This document shows positions 21,996-33,950 of a DNA stretch of 64,000 nucleotides, piece after piece. Every line of letters starts with the position of its first letter. Position 1 is the stretch's first letter. Location: NCBI GenBank assembly GCA_964036045.1, contig OZ038400.1:18633226-18697225 (forward strand), in the 5' to 3' direction. Under the pieces are notes generated by a model that searched no databases, was not told the origin of the DNA, and saw only the letters and a list, made by a program, of their open reading frames with translations. The position numbers and the translations under genes are program-made. Source of the DNA: Eutreptiella sp. 'Long Island Sound 2002' (lineage: Eukaryota; Euglenozoa; Euglenophyceae; Eutreptiales; Eutreptiaceae).

Positions 21996-22248
21996 AAGAA
22001 CCCCAAACTCACACACAGCCCACACAGCCCACTGTGGTGGCAAATCTGGCTCAAAGTGTGCTATTCTCGTACCTGGAAGTTCTTTACCGTTCCTTTGGAC
22101 CCCCAATAACATTGGTGTTGCATGAAGGACATTGGCACCACATCAATGCAAAAGTTGCTTCACCTGTGTTCTCTTTGCTTGCATCAGTGGAGGGCACCAA
22201 AGTTTGCGTCGGAATACCCTTGCAATCCCCCCTATGACAGATATGCAT

Positions 22249-22322
22249 GGCACTGTTTGTGGGGCATCCAAGTAGCAGTCGTCCCCAATGGTAACCCACT
22301 CGGAAGTCCCACAAACAGTGCC
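22249..22322. other. Perfect 15-bp inverted repeat (hairpin)
   Basis: GGCACTGTTTGTGGG at 22249-22263 is the exact reverse complement of CCCACAAACAGTGCC at 22308-22322, with a 44-nt loop. It lies in the predicted intron of gene 1. It could be a small MITE-like palindrome or an RNA stem; nothing else supports a function. Confidence 0.6.
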
Positions 22323-22450
22323 GCGCAGGTCACAGGCTATCGCGCTGTGGGGGTGGTGGGGTGTGTGCGGGCCGGACCATGGGGGGGGGGGGGGGTATGA
22401 GTGGGAGGTATGGGGGGGGGAGTCGTGCCAATTACCATTAAACAAGTTGA

Positions 22451-22498
22451 CCAAAGGTTACGCCTACACCTTCGCTTAGTTCACTTAATTCGGTCTCC
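22451..22498 (+). repeat. Short dispersed repeat (copy 1 of 2)
   Basis: About 48 bp matching 31114-31162 with scattered changes. Shared landmarks are CCAAAGGTT, CCTACAC, TTCGCTT and AATT followed by GGTCTC. Both copies are followed by a C-rich stretch. Probably fragments of one old dispersed element. Confidence 0.5.
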
Positions 22499-23214
22499 CC
22501 CCCCCATCTGCGCCCCCCTGCCTTATTGGTCCCCAAACTGGGGAGGAAGGAAATGGCTTCATCGTGCTGTGGATGTACGAGCCAGGGTGGTTCCCATCAT
22601 CACAATGCAATATGGACCTACAAAGGACAGCATGCAGTGAAAACCGGTAAAAACAGGTGAAAACGGGGTAGAAAAAGCCCTCCCTCACGGTCGCAACGCA
22701 TCCTCCCCTCATTCGTCTTTCATGCTACACTATTCCAGCCGTACCGTCACCCGAGCATTACCCCAATCCCTGTGCCTTCCCGTCATTCCATGCCATCATG
22801 TCATACCATTCACCAACCCAGTGTGTCATCACCCCCAGATCATCGCTTCCTGCCATTATCCAGAACCATCGCCACCCAATACTCTGGGCACCATCGCTCT
22901 ACACCACACCTTCACCTGTACCATCATCCATCACTCTGTGCCATTACCCTATGCCACCACCCCTGACCATCATGAGAGATCCATGCACTGCGGGTCCTCG
23001 GGGTACTGGTAGGGAGGTGCATGCAGCAGGGGCAGGGGAGAGGTCCATGCGCTAGGGGGAGCGGGAGAGAGGCCCATGCAATAGGGGTCGGGTGAGCAAT
23101 CCGGTCGTCCTGTATCCCAAGAGAGGCTTTGCGACACGTCTTCAGGCACAAAGCAAAGCCAAATGGCCATGCCATACCGTCAACGCAAACCGTTCCCCAT
23201 GCCATCACCCCACG

Positions 23215-26200
23215 TCCTCACGCCACACCGCCACGCCACACCATCACGTCACACCACCACGCCACACCACCACGCCACACCGCCACGCCACACCGCCACG
23301 CCACACCATCACGTCACAGTGCCACGCCACACCATCACGTCACACCGCCACGCCACACCATCACGCCACACCGCCACGCCACACCACCACGCCACACCGC
23401 CACGCCACACCACCACGCCACACTGCCACGCCACACCACCACGCCACACCACCACGCCACACCGCCACGCCACACCATCACGCCACACCACCACGCCACA
23501 CCATCACGCCACACCGCCACGCCACACCACCACGCCACACTGCCACGCCACACCGCCACGCCACACCATCACGCCAGACCATCACGCCACACCGCCACGC
23601 CACACCACCACGTCACACCACCACGCCACACCATCACGCCACACCACCACGCCACACCGCCACGCCACACCATCACGCCAGACCATCACGCCACACCGCC
23701 ACGCCACACCACCACGTCACACCGCCACGCCACACCATCACGCCACACCACCACGCCACACTGCCACGCCACACCGCCACGCCACACCATCACGCCAGAC
23801 CATCACGCCACACCGCCACGCCACACCACCACGTCACACCACCACGCCACACCATCACGCCACACCACCACGCCACACCGCCACGCCACACCATCACGCC
23901 AGACCATCACGTCACACCACCACGCCACACCATCACGTCACACCGCCACGCCACACCATCACGCCACACCGCCACGCCACACCACCACGCCACACCGCCA
24001 CGCCACACCACCACGCCACACTGCCACGCCACACCACCACGCCACACCACCACGCCACACCGCCACGCCACACCATCACGCCACACCACCACGCCACACC
24101 ATCACGCCACACCGCCACGCCACACCACCACGCCACACTGCCACGCCACACCGCCACGCCACACCATCACGCCAGACCATCACGCCACACCGCCACGCCA
24201 CACCACCACGTCACACCACCACGCCACACCATCACGCCACACCACCACGCCACACCGCCACGCCACACCATCACGTCACACCATCACGCCACACCACCAC
24301 GCCACACCACCACGCCACACCGCCACGCCACACCATCACGCCACACCACCACGCCACACCGCCACGCCACACCATCACGCCAGACCATCACGCCACACCG
24401 CCACGCCACACCACCACGTCACACCACCACGCCACACCATCACGCCACACCGCCACGCCACACCACCACGCCACACCACCACGCCAGACCATCACGCCAC
24501 ACCGCCACGCCACACCACCACGCCACACTGCCACGCCACACCACCACGCCACACCACCACGCCACACCGCCACGCCACACCATCACGCCACACCACCACG
24601 CCACACCGCCACGCCACACCATCACGCCACACCACCACGCCACACCACCACGCCAGACCATCACGCCACACCGCCACGCCACACCATCACGCCAGACCAC
24701 CACGCCACACCACCACGCCACACCGCCACGCCACACCACCACGCCACACCGCCACGCCACACCACCACGCCACACCGCCACGCCAGACCATCACGCCACA
24801 CCGCCACGCCACACCATCACGCCACACCGCCACGCCACACCACCACGCCACACCGCCACGCCAGACCACCACGCCACACCGCCACGCCACACCGCCACGC
24901 CACACCACCACGCCACACCGCCACGCCACACCATCACGCCACACCGCCACGCCACACCACCACGCCACACCGCCACGCCACACCACCACGCCACACCACC
25001 ACGCCACACCGCCACGCCACACCATCACGCCACACCGCCACGCCACACCGCCACGCCACACCGCCACGCCACACCATCACGTCACACTGCCACGCCACAC
25101 CATCACGTCACACTGCCACGCCAGACCACCACGCCACACTGCCACGCCACACCATCACGTCACACCACCACGCCACACCATCACGTCACACTGCCACGCC
25201 ACACCATCACGTCACACCACCACGCCACACCATCACGTCACACCGCCACGTCACACCGCCACGCCACACCATCACGTCACACTGCCACGCCACACCATCA
25301 CGTCACACCACCACGCCACACCATCACGTCACACCGCTACGCCACACCATCACGCCACACCGCCACGCCACACCACCACGCCACACTGCCACGCCACACC
25401 ACCACGCCACACCGCCACGCCAGACCATCACGCCACACCGCCACGCCACACCATCACGCCACACCACCACGCCACACCATCACGCCACACCATCACGCCA
25501 CACCACCACGCCACACCACCACGCCAGACCATCACGCCACACCGCCACGCCACACCATCACGCCAGACCACCACGCCACACCACCACGCCACACCGCCAC
25601 GCCACACCACCACGCCACACCGCCACGCCACACCACCACGCCACACCGCCACGCCAGACCACCACGCCACACCGCCACGCCACACCGCCACGCCACACCA
25701 CCACGCCACACCGCCACGCCACACCATCACGCCACACCGCCACGCCACACCACCACGCCACACCGCCACGCCACACCACCACGCCACACCACCACGCCAC
25801 ACCGCCACGCCACACCATCACGCCACACCGCCACGCCACACCGCCACGCCACACCACCAAGCCACACCGCCACGCCACACCACCACGCCACACCGCCACG
25901 CCACACCACCACGCCACACCGCCACGCCACACCATCACGCCACACCGCCACGCCACACCACCACGCCACACCGCCACGCCACACCACCACGCCACACCGC
26001 CACGCCACACCACCACGCCACACCACCACGCCACACCGCCACGCCAGACCACCACGCCACACCGCCACGCCACACCGCCACGCCAGACAACCACGCCACA
26101 CCGCCACGCCACACCACCACGCCACACCGCCACGCCACACCATCACGCCACACCGCCACGCCACACCACCACGCCACACCGCCACGCCACACCACCACGC

Positions 26201-29200
26201 CACACCATCACGCCACACCGCCACGCCACACCACCACGCCACACCGCCACGCCAGACCACCACGCCACACCGCCACGCCACACCGCCACGCCACACCACC
26301 ACGCCACACCGCCACGCCACACCATCACGCCACACCGCCACGCCACACCACCACGCCACACCGCCACGCCACACCATCACGCCACACCACCACGCCACAC
26401 CACCACGCCACACCATCACGCCACACCGCCACGCCACACCATCACGCCACACCACCACGCCACACCACCACGCCACACCACCACGCCACACCGCCACGCC
26501 ACACCACCACGCCACACCGCCACGCCACACCATCACGCCACACCGCCACGCCACACCACCACGCCACACCGCCACGCCACACCACCACGCCACACCACCA
26601 CGCCACACCACCACGCCACACCATCACGCCACACCGCCACGCCAGACCACCACGCCACACCGCCACGCCACACCGCCACGCCACACCACCACGCCACACC
26701 GCCACGCCACACCATCACGCCACACCGCCACGCCACACCATCACGCCACACCGCCACGCCACACCACCACGCCACACCGCCACGCCAGACCACCAGGCCA
26801 CACTGCCACGCCACACCATCACGCCACACCACCACGCCACACCGCCACGCCAGACCACCGCGCCACACCGCCACGCCACACCATCACGCCACACCGCCAC
26901 GCCACACCACCACGCCACACCGCCACGCCACACCACCACGCCACACTGCCACGCCACACCATCACGCCACACCGCCACGCCACACCACCACGCCACACTG
27001 CCACGCCACACCACCACGCCACACCGCCACGCCACACCATCACGCCACACCGCCACGCCACACCACCACGCCACACCGCCACGCCACACCATCACGCCAC
27101 ACTGCCACGCCACACCACCACGCCACACCGCCACGCCACACCATCACGCCACGCCGCCACGCCACACCACCACGCCAGACCGCCACGCCACACCATCACG
27201 CCACACCGCCACGCCACACCATCACGTCACACCGCCACGCCACACCGCCACGCCACACCGCCACGCCACACCATCACGCCACACCGCCACGCCACACCAC
27301 CACGCCACACCGCCACGCCACACCACCACGCCACACCGCCACGCCACACCATCACGCCACACTGCCACGCCACACCACCACGCCACACTGCCACGCCTCA
27401 CCACCACGCCACACCGCCACGCCACACCATCACGCCACACCGCCACGCCACACCACCACGCCAGACCGCCACGCCACACCATCACGCCACACCGCCACGC
27501 CAGACCACCACGCCACACCGCCACGCCACACCATCACGCCACACCGCCACGCCACACCACCACGCCACACCGCCACGCCACACCACCACGCCACACCGCC
27601 ACGCCAGACCACCACGCCACACTGCCACGCCAGACCACCACGCCACACTGCCACGCCAGACCATCACGCCACACCGCCACGCCAGACCACCACGCCACAC
27701 CGCCACGCCACACCATCACGCCACACTGCCACGCCACACCACCACGTCACACTGCCACGCCACACCACCACGTCACACCGCCACGCCACACCACCACGCC
27801 ACACTGCCACGCCACACCGCCACGCCACACCATCACGCCACACTGCCACGCCACACCATCACGTCACACCGCCACGCCACACCACCACGCCACACCGCCA
27901 CGCCACACCACCACGCCACACCGCCACGCCACACTGCCACGCCACACCGCCACGCCACACTGCCACGCCACACCGCCACGCCACACCATCACGCCACACC
28001 GCCACGCCACACCACCACGCCACACCGCCACGCCAGACCACCAGGCCACACTGCCACGCCACACCATCACGCCACACCACCACGCCACACCGCCACGCCA
28101 GACCACCGCGCCACACCGCCACGCCACACCATCACGCCACACCGCCACGCCACACCACCACGCCACACCGCCACGCCACACCACCACGCCACACTGCCAC
28201 GCCACACCATCACGCCACACCGCCACGCCACACCACCACGCCACACTGCCACGCCACACCACCACGCCACACCGCCACGCCACACCATCACGCCACACCG
28301 CCACGCCACACCACCACGCCACACCGCCACGCCACACCATCACGCCACACCGCCACGCCACACCACCACGCCACACCGCCACGCCACACCATCACGCCAC
28401 ACCGCCACGCCACACCACCACGCCAGACCGCCACGCCACACCATCACGCCACACCGCCACGCCACACCATCACGTCACACCGCCACGCCACACCGCCACG
28501 CCACACCGCCACGCCACACCATCACGCCACACCGCCACGCCACACCACCACGCCACACCGCCACGCCACACCACCACGCCACACCGCCACGCCACACCAT
28601 CACGCCACACTGCCACGCCACACCATCACGTCACACCGCCACGCCACACCACCACGCCACACCGCCACGCCACACCATCACGCCACACCGCCACGCCACA
28701 CCACCACGCCAGACCGCCACGCCACACCATCACGCCACACCGCCACGCCAGACCACCACGCCACACCGCCACGCCACACCATCACGCCACACCGCCACGC
28801 CACACCACCACGCCACACCGCCACGCCACACCACCACGCCACACCGCCACGCCAGACCACCACGCCACACTGCCACGCCAGACCACCACGCCACACTGCC
28901 ACGCCAGACCATCACGCCACACCGCCACGCCAGACCACCACGCCACACCGCCACGCCACACCATCACGCCACACTGCCACGCCACACCACCACGTCACAC
29001 TGCCACGCCACACCACCACGTCACACCGCCACGCCACACCACCACGCCACACTGCCACGCCACACCGCCACGCCACACCATCACGCCACACTGCCACGCC
29101 ACACCATCACGTCACACCGCCACGCCACACCACCACGCCACACCGCCACGCCACACCATCACGCCACACCGCCACGCCACACCACCACGCCAGACCGCCA

Positions 29201-29680
29201 CGCCACACCATCACGCCACACCGCCACGCCAGACCACCACGCCACACCGCCACGCCACACCATCACGCCACACCGCCACGCCACACCACCACGCCACACC
29301 GCCACGCCAGACCACCACGCCACACTGCCACGCCAGACCACCACGTCACACTGCCACGCCACACCACCACGCCACACCGCCACGCCAGACCACCACGCCA
29401 CACTGCCACGCCAGACCACCACGCCACACTGCCACGCCAGACCATCACGCCACACCGCCACGCCAGACCACCACGCCACACTGCCACGCCAGACCATCAC
29501 GCCACACTGCCACGCCACACCACCACGTCACACCGCCACGCCACACCATCACGCCACACCGCCACGCCACACCACCACGTCACACCGCCACGCCAGACCA
29601 CCACGCCACACTGCCACGCCAGACCATCACGCCACACCGCCACTCCAGACCACCACGCCACACTGCCACGCCAGACCATC
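23215..29680 (+). repeat. 13-bp minisatellite, about 500 units (intronic)
   Basis: Almost uninterrupted 13-bp units of the form CGCCACACCNYCA, with variation mainly at the NY positions and occasional CGTCACA or CGCCAGA variants. The unit lacks stops and 13 is not a multiple of 3, so three overlapping + frames of more than 2100 codons (His/Thr/Pro-rich) and many - frames are open. These are artefacts. Higher-order copying is clear. Markers near 23335 recur 598 bp (46 units) later, and a block containing CCAGGCCACACTG (26787) and CCACCGCGCCACA (26856) recurs 1248 bp (96 units) later. Confidence 0.97.
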
Positions 29681-29722
29681 ACCCGTGCCATCCATTGACA
29701 CCATCACCCTTTCCTGTCTCAG

Positions 29723-29917
29723 GTTTGCTGCATGCTGCGCCACTGCAGTGTTGAACGGGGGCCTGCCGAGCTGCCTCTGGATTACGCACTCCTGGACAAT
29801 GACATCTTCCAGCAGGAGCTGTCCAGTGCTGTGTCCCTGGTGCAGCACGAGATGGCAGGCCCGGCAGTCCAGATCCAGCGGGCCCCCAAAGGGCTGCACG
29901 TGGAACTGACCCCCTGA
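29723..29917 (+). CDS. Unidentified gene 1, terminal exon
   Basis: Follows a good acceptor at 29722 and encodes 64 residues before TGA 29915-29917. The peptide includes GPAELPLDYALLDNDIF, QQELSSAVSLVQHEM and AVQIQRAPKGLHVELTP. It is amphipathic, acid/base mixed and not repeat-like. Codons mostly end in G or C. Phase 0 matches the donor at 21519, giving VRRAARLTAAR|VCCML across the junction. The family is not recognised. A separate downstream gene sharing the acceptor is possible but less likely. Confidence 0.5.
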   Translation, partial: VCCMLRHCSVERGPAELPLDYALLDNDIFQQELSSAVSLVQHEMAGPAVQIQRAPKGLHVELTP

Positions 29918-30540
29918 AGGGTCGTGCGCTCAGGCCTGGCCACAGCTACGTGGGCTGGTCGGTTCATGATGTTATTGCTCTACCCTGGCCTCTAACCGCC
30001 GCTGCAACGCGTATCCTACGGCCTCCTTGACCTCTATCCCTGTTTCTTCCCTTGACCTCCGCCCTCTTCACCTGTTCCGGCTCTTACCGCATCCCTGTCT
30101 GCGTGTGTCGTGCGCCATGTTGTTCTCACTAACCGCATGTCACCGTTACCAGTAAACGTGCCTCACATGGATGTGGGATGTGGGAAACACATTCCGCCCA
30201 AGAAGTGCCCACACCAAACGTATTTTTTTGTGGAGGGTTTTGCTGAAAATCACCTCGAAGAGAGGTTGTTAGATCAAGCGCAGGCGCGGGCGTCATATAC
30301 CCCCCTTTTTTGGGGTCATTCGCGTAGCATACCCCAAGGCATGATATTGGATGTCCAACCCCTTGTAAAATCATTATTTTGCCCAATAAGAGCATCCCCC
30401 AATGGATTTTTTGATTTTGAGGCCTCTACCCCCTAAAACTGGATATCACTTTTTTGAGGGGGGGTGGGGGGGGGTGGGTGGGGGGGGGGGGGTCAAAAGT
30501 TTTTGCTTAATAGGCTACAAGCAGTGGGGACGCACGGTGC
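29918..30540. other. 3' flank of gene 1, no gene seen; strong G-run
   Basis: No coding region recognised. It contains an A/T-richer stretch (30100-30450) and a long G-rich segment at about 30458-30493 made of runs of 7 to 14 G separated by single T. That segment could form a G-quadruplex. Confidence 0.5.
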
Positions 30541-30544
30541 TGGG

Positions 30545-30624
30545 AACACGGCCAGCGGTCCAATGGTAACGCAGCCAATACCCAATGTGCAGGCGTCGGT
30601 TCGAATCGTGCTCTGCTGACTTTT
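30545..30624 (+). ncRNA. tRNA-like Pol III sequence (degenerate, SINE or tRNA relic), + copy
   Basis: Contains an A-box-like TGGTAACGCAGCC at 30564-30576, a B box GGTTCGAATC at 30598-30607 and a T4 terminator at 30621-30624. A 7-bp acceptor-like stem (GCCAGCG with TGCTGAC) pairs in 6 of 7 positions, but the anticodon and T stems do not pair. It is therefore not a functional tRNA. A tRNA-derived SINE head or tRNA pseudogene fits better. Confidence 0.45.
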
Positions 30625-30625
30625 A

Positions 30626-30647
30626 GCGCCGCCGCTGGCGGCGGCGC
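30626..30647. other. Perfect palindrome between two tRNA-like copies
   Basis: GCGCCGCCGC (30626-30635) pairs exactly with GCGGCGGCGC (30638-30647) around a 2-nt loop. It sits between two tRNA-like sequences in inverted orientation, so the whole 30545-30735 segment is a loose inverted repeat able to form a cruciform. Confidence 0.75.
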
Positions 30648-30648
30648 C

Positions 30649-30735
30649 AAAGTGGGCAGACTGGGGTTCGGACCGCCGACCGCAGGGATGCCGGTCGGCT
30701 GCGTTACCACTCGGCCGCTACTTCGATCGAAGCAG
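30649..30735 (-). ncRNA. tRNA-like Pol III sequence, inverted copy
   Basis: On the minus strand, an A box TGGTAACGCAGCC (30697-30709, identical to the + copy) and a B box GGTCCGAACCC (30664-30674) are separated by 22 nt, nearly the same spacing as in the + copy. Between them lies a perfect 7-bp stem with a 9-nt loop (CCGACCG and CGGTCGG), resembling an oversized anticodon arm. The T stem does not pair, so this is a tRNA-derived relic. The 12-bp palindrome CTTCGATCGAAG lies at about 30721. Confidence 0.45.
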
Positions 30736-31796
30736 AGGGCCTCCCTGCTGCTTGGGGCCGCATCTGCCACTGACAAAAAACCCAAACTGTGTGTATCTGT
30801 CTGACTGCCTGCTTGGGACTGATTGGCTGACTGTCAACCTCTCTTCGAGGTGCACTGCCGAAGGCAATAGAATTTCGTCTTGTTGGTGCCCCCACGGCCA
30901 TGCCATACCCCCTCATGCCATTCGGCCCTACTTTGGGGAAGAATAGTCATGGCCCGGCACATTGGCAATGCCGGGGAGAGGGGGATGGCACTCTGAATTC
31001 ACAAATTGTGTGTTGTGCCTGGTCAACCGACCGTAGTCGGACGAGGCCCATGCCCTGACATCCCCCCAGCGTTGTTTTCTCGGTAGTTGGCTGCGTTAAA
31101 CAGGGTAAGTCTCCCAAAGGTTCCACCTACACTTTCGCTTCGCTCAATTTAATTGGGTCTCACCCCCTCATTCTCCCTCCGTTCCCCCCGCTTGTCACTT
31201 CATCAGCGATGAGCAGACACGAAAAGCAGGTTGATGGGCCCCACATCTGCAGGTCCTGTTGCCCATGTGCCATGGGGTCGGGCATGGGGATGGGTGTGCC
31301 AAGAGATATGATCACTCGGGGACCCCCATTCCCCACATCAGATGTGGTGGTGAGCACCCTCCAACTTTCACTGTCTTGCGAAAGGCACCGTGTGAAGCAC
31401 GCTGGCGACCAGCATGGGAGAGACGCCAAGGGTGGGGGGGGGGAGGGGGTCCAAGGGGAACCCCCCCCCCCCTGCCAAAATGCAGCATATCCGCAAGGAT
31501 TTTTGAGTGTCCATTTTTTTCCCGCTACGGGCAACCGTCTTGTGTTGCTTGCATGTCCTGTGCCCGCTGACGAGTTGTTGTGTGCTACAACATTGATACG
31601 TGAAGTGGTGAAGGAAGTGCAACAATGTACCACACTGACCCATTCAGCAGATACATTGGTCATAATGTCTGAAAACAGGCAATGCGACACATTTTTTTGG
31701 TGCATACATTGTGCCCTCACCTAAACACCACAAGGCAACACAAACCAGAAGCACGGAGGAGTGCTCATTGTCATCAAATTCTTCGTCAAAGATCAA
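30736..31796. other. Non-coding region with dispersed repeats
   Basis: No gene recognised. It includes copy 2 of the 48-bp dispersed repeat (31114-31162), copy 1 of the CCACATC family (31331-31432) and poly-G/poly-C tracts at about 31435-31475. Frames of about 100-190 codons on both strands are not supported by composition or motif. Confidence 0.4.
31331..31432 (+). repeat. Dispersed repeat family C (copy 1 of 3)
   Basis: Starts with CCCACATCAGATGTGG, an imperfect palindrome, followed by GGTGAGCACCCTCCAA and a region ending GACGCCAAGG. Related copies lie at 34751-34900 and 37366-37495 in the same orientation. The partial palindrome at the edge suggests a small non-autonomous DNA element, but no terminal inverted repeat pair or target duplication was found. 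Confidence 0.5.
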
Positions 31797-31911
31797 TCAG
31801 AGTTGGACTCACCTGAGCTGAACTCGCCATTGTCATCCTCTTCTGAACTGGAAGAGGAACTCGAAGAATCTGAGCTCGAATGATTCACCACTTGGTTAGG
31901 GACTGAGGATC
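31797..31911 (-). CDS. Possible terminal exon encoding a Ser/Asp/Glu-rich acidic tail
   Basis: On the minus strand, an acceptor-like CCTGATCCTCAG is followed by a frame reading PNQVVNHSSSDSSSSSSS, then EEDDNGEFSSGESNSD and TGA at 31797-31799. Ser/acidic tails of this kind occur at the ends of many nuclear proteins, but low complexity makes the call weak. No upstream exon was found on the minus strand. It could equally be a chance frame in a TC-rich region. Confidence 0.22.
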
Positions 31912-32616
31912 AGGATCGGGATCAGGATCAGCGGGTGCTGGATCAGAATCTGAAGCAGCGTCTGTCTTCCGCCTCTTTACACCCTTATCTTATAACCTTG
32001 TCGTGTTTTGCGCCGTACTAGAACGCACTTATGGGATGCTGCGACATGATATCTGCAACACAGAGAAGAAGTGATACGCGTGGAATGACCAAAGAACCCT
32101 GCTATAGGTGCGCCGAAGGCGCGGGGTAAAAAAATTGTCCCAAACAGAAACAGGTTCCCAGAACCCTGAATCTGACGTGATTTAGAGCTAGCACCCCCAT
32201 TGCCGAAATGAAAATTAAAGCAGCACCCTGGGGGTGCCCCCCCCCCCCCCCAACGCTCCTCCTACAACTCTACGCAAAGGCACTTCCACAACCCCAATAC
32301 CACCCCCATCCGCCTTTCCAACTGCCAGTGACTGCCCCCCAACCGATTTTACAGTGCGCACTAACCGTTTTGTAACTGTACTGAGTTTGGCCACAGAGGA
32401 CCCTCCCCTTCCAGCAAATCCCTGCAAGGGGCTGAAGCAGCACCGGACAACTGTCCCACTCTCACCTATCAACAATACATTTCCCCAGTGAGTTGGGACA
32501 AGCCAACGTGGACAATTTCCTCCTGAAGACTCGAGCCCCCCCCCCCCCCCCCCGTCCCTCCCGCCACCACTACGTCCCTGCTCCTGACCCCCATGTGGGG
32601 TGCTTTCGGAGGTTCA
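31912..32616. other. No gene seen
   Basis: Holds a short ATCAGG-type microsatellite (about 31907-31945), a GCGCC-GAA-GGCGC hairpin near 32108 and long C tracts at about 32239 and 32537. Nothing coding is recognisable. Confidence 0.4.
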
Positions 32617-33036
32617 TCAATGCTGCTGCCCGCAATCGCGGTTTTTGATTTCACTTAGGGTGAATGGCGGTACGCCCCATTTCTTGAACCGGTGGTTTTG
32701 CATGGGATGACCATATCCCTTTGTCGTCGTTTCCTTTACGATCGGATCAACATTCGCCGCAAGGTCTGTGGGGCTAAGTCGAAGCCAAGTGGCTGACTTT
32801 TGCACGCGATGCGACCAGGAATTGCAGGGTCCGCAACACTTTATTGCAGTGTTTATCCGCGAATCGCGGTAACCTTTTGATGCCCTTTGTCACTGTTGGG
32901 CTTCATCAACAATGAGGATGGTAGGCCACGGCTGTATTTGCAGAGAGAAGGTGCACTGCAGGGAGTCCAACAGGGTCCCCTCACCCTCAGTTTGCAAATC
33001 TGAGATATGTGTCTTCAAAGCCGCTTTGCACGGCGT
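32617..33036 (-). pseudogene. Decayed P-loop NTPase-like gene fragment with Walker B motif
   Basis: On the minus strand a frame opens at 33036 and encodes KAALKTHISDLQTEGEG and then QPWPTILIVDEAQQ. Hydrophobic residues followed by DEAQ look like a Walker B box of a P-loop ATPase or helicase. TGA at 32890-32892 interrupts, but the same frame stays open for 90 more codons with protein-like content (LRLSPTDLAANVDPIVKE, NHRFKKWGVPPFTLSEIKN) to TGA at 32617. No Walker A was found upstream. A decayed transposon-type ATPase or helicase is the likeliest source. The internal TGA would be one step from TGG (Trp). Confidence 0.4.
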
Positions 33037-33807
33037 TCAAGTCCAGTCCAAATGCGCGTAAATGAATGGGAATTCAAATATGCCAAAACAACGTGAACTG
33101 ATCCCCCCCCCCGCCCCATTCCCCATGAGCCGTTTCCGCATGTAGTCACTGAGGGGGGGCCGCGTGTCGGCCACACCCCAGAGCTGCTGCCGCACTCTCA
33201 CCGCCGCTGTCCCACGGGTGCACGTGTTCTCCAAAGCACTTCCCCCAAAACGGCATTTGCATTCGGACCGCCTTCCTCGGCGCTCTCTCACCGGCCCGCA
33301 ACACGCGCTGCGGACAGTCGCGTTCATGGGATCTCGGTGCTACACACACAAGCCCAACCGACGGTACCGTCCGGTGCAGTGACCATCGCGTTTGCTGTGC
33401 TGCCCCATCCCACTTCCCCACACCACCGATCGCATGGGACTTCTGTGTTGCGAAGGGCTGGGGTGACCCGATGACGCTTGATTGCGGCCCTGCAGCGTGC
33501 GCTGCGCTGACCCCATCCTGTCCCATGTCTGGCCCACGCCACGCCCCGCGCCCTGTCACAATGCTGACCTTCGGCAATCAGCCTTCCCAATGGGCATTGT
33601 CCCTGTCCAGACCCGGTGCAGTGCCTGACCCAACAACGTCCACAAGGGTGCAGGCGGTACGCACAATGTATGTTTCGACTCTTGCACTTGGCCGGGAGGT
33701 GCTCTTCAAGTGGTACCACCACTTCTGCCCATGCCAAGAAGAAGAACGGCCCCAAGCCCCGGGGAGCATGTTCAACTTTTCCGCATAAAGCGGGACCACA
33801 ACAAGGG
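33037..33807. other. No gene recognised
   Basis: Unique sequence. Open frames up to 229 codons exist on the minus strand, but they run into the tandem repeat at 33808 and have no recognisable domain. Confidence 0.35.
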
Positions 33808-33950
33808 CCTCCCACGAAATGGGGTAGCTCGTGGGAGGGCTGCCACGCACTGCAATAGCTCGTGGAGTTCCTCGTACAAAGTGGGGTAGTTCGTGATAGG
33901 GCTCCCACGAGTCGGGGTAGTTCGTGGGAGGCCTCCCACAATTCTTGGTG
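33808..33950. repeat. Short approximately 32-bp palindromic tandem repeat
   Basis: About four diverged units, each with GGGGTAGYTCGTGGGAGG or a variant, and the reverse-complementary CCTCCCACGA nearby. The block can therefore fold on itself. Confidence 0.6.

Larger units (their letters stand above)
21520..29722 (+). other. Predicted 8.2-kb intron of gene 1
   Basis: GT at 21520 and a strong acceptor with polypyrimidine tract (TTTCCTGTCTCAG) ending at 29722; both flanking exons are phase 0. The intron contains a hairpin, a diverged short reading frame at 21834 and the 13-bp minisatellite. Smaller exons inside it cannot be excluded, for example after the acceptor-like CTTGCTTTTCAG ending at 21782. 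Confidence 0.45.

Noticed and set aside
23092-29909. Three overlapping open frames of more than 2100 codons encoding His/Thr/Pro repeats
   Set aside because: A stop-free 13-bp unit leaves every forward frame open; the frames differ only by phase and have no codon bias or unique domain.
30545-30735. Functional tRNA genes
   Set aside because: A and B boxes are present, but the T stems and anticodon arms do not pair with canonical geometry.
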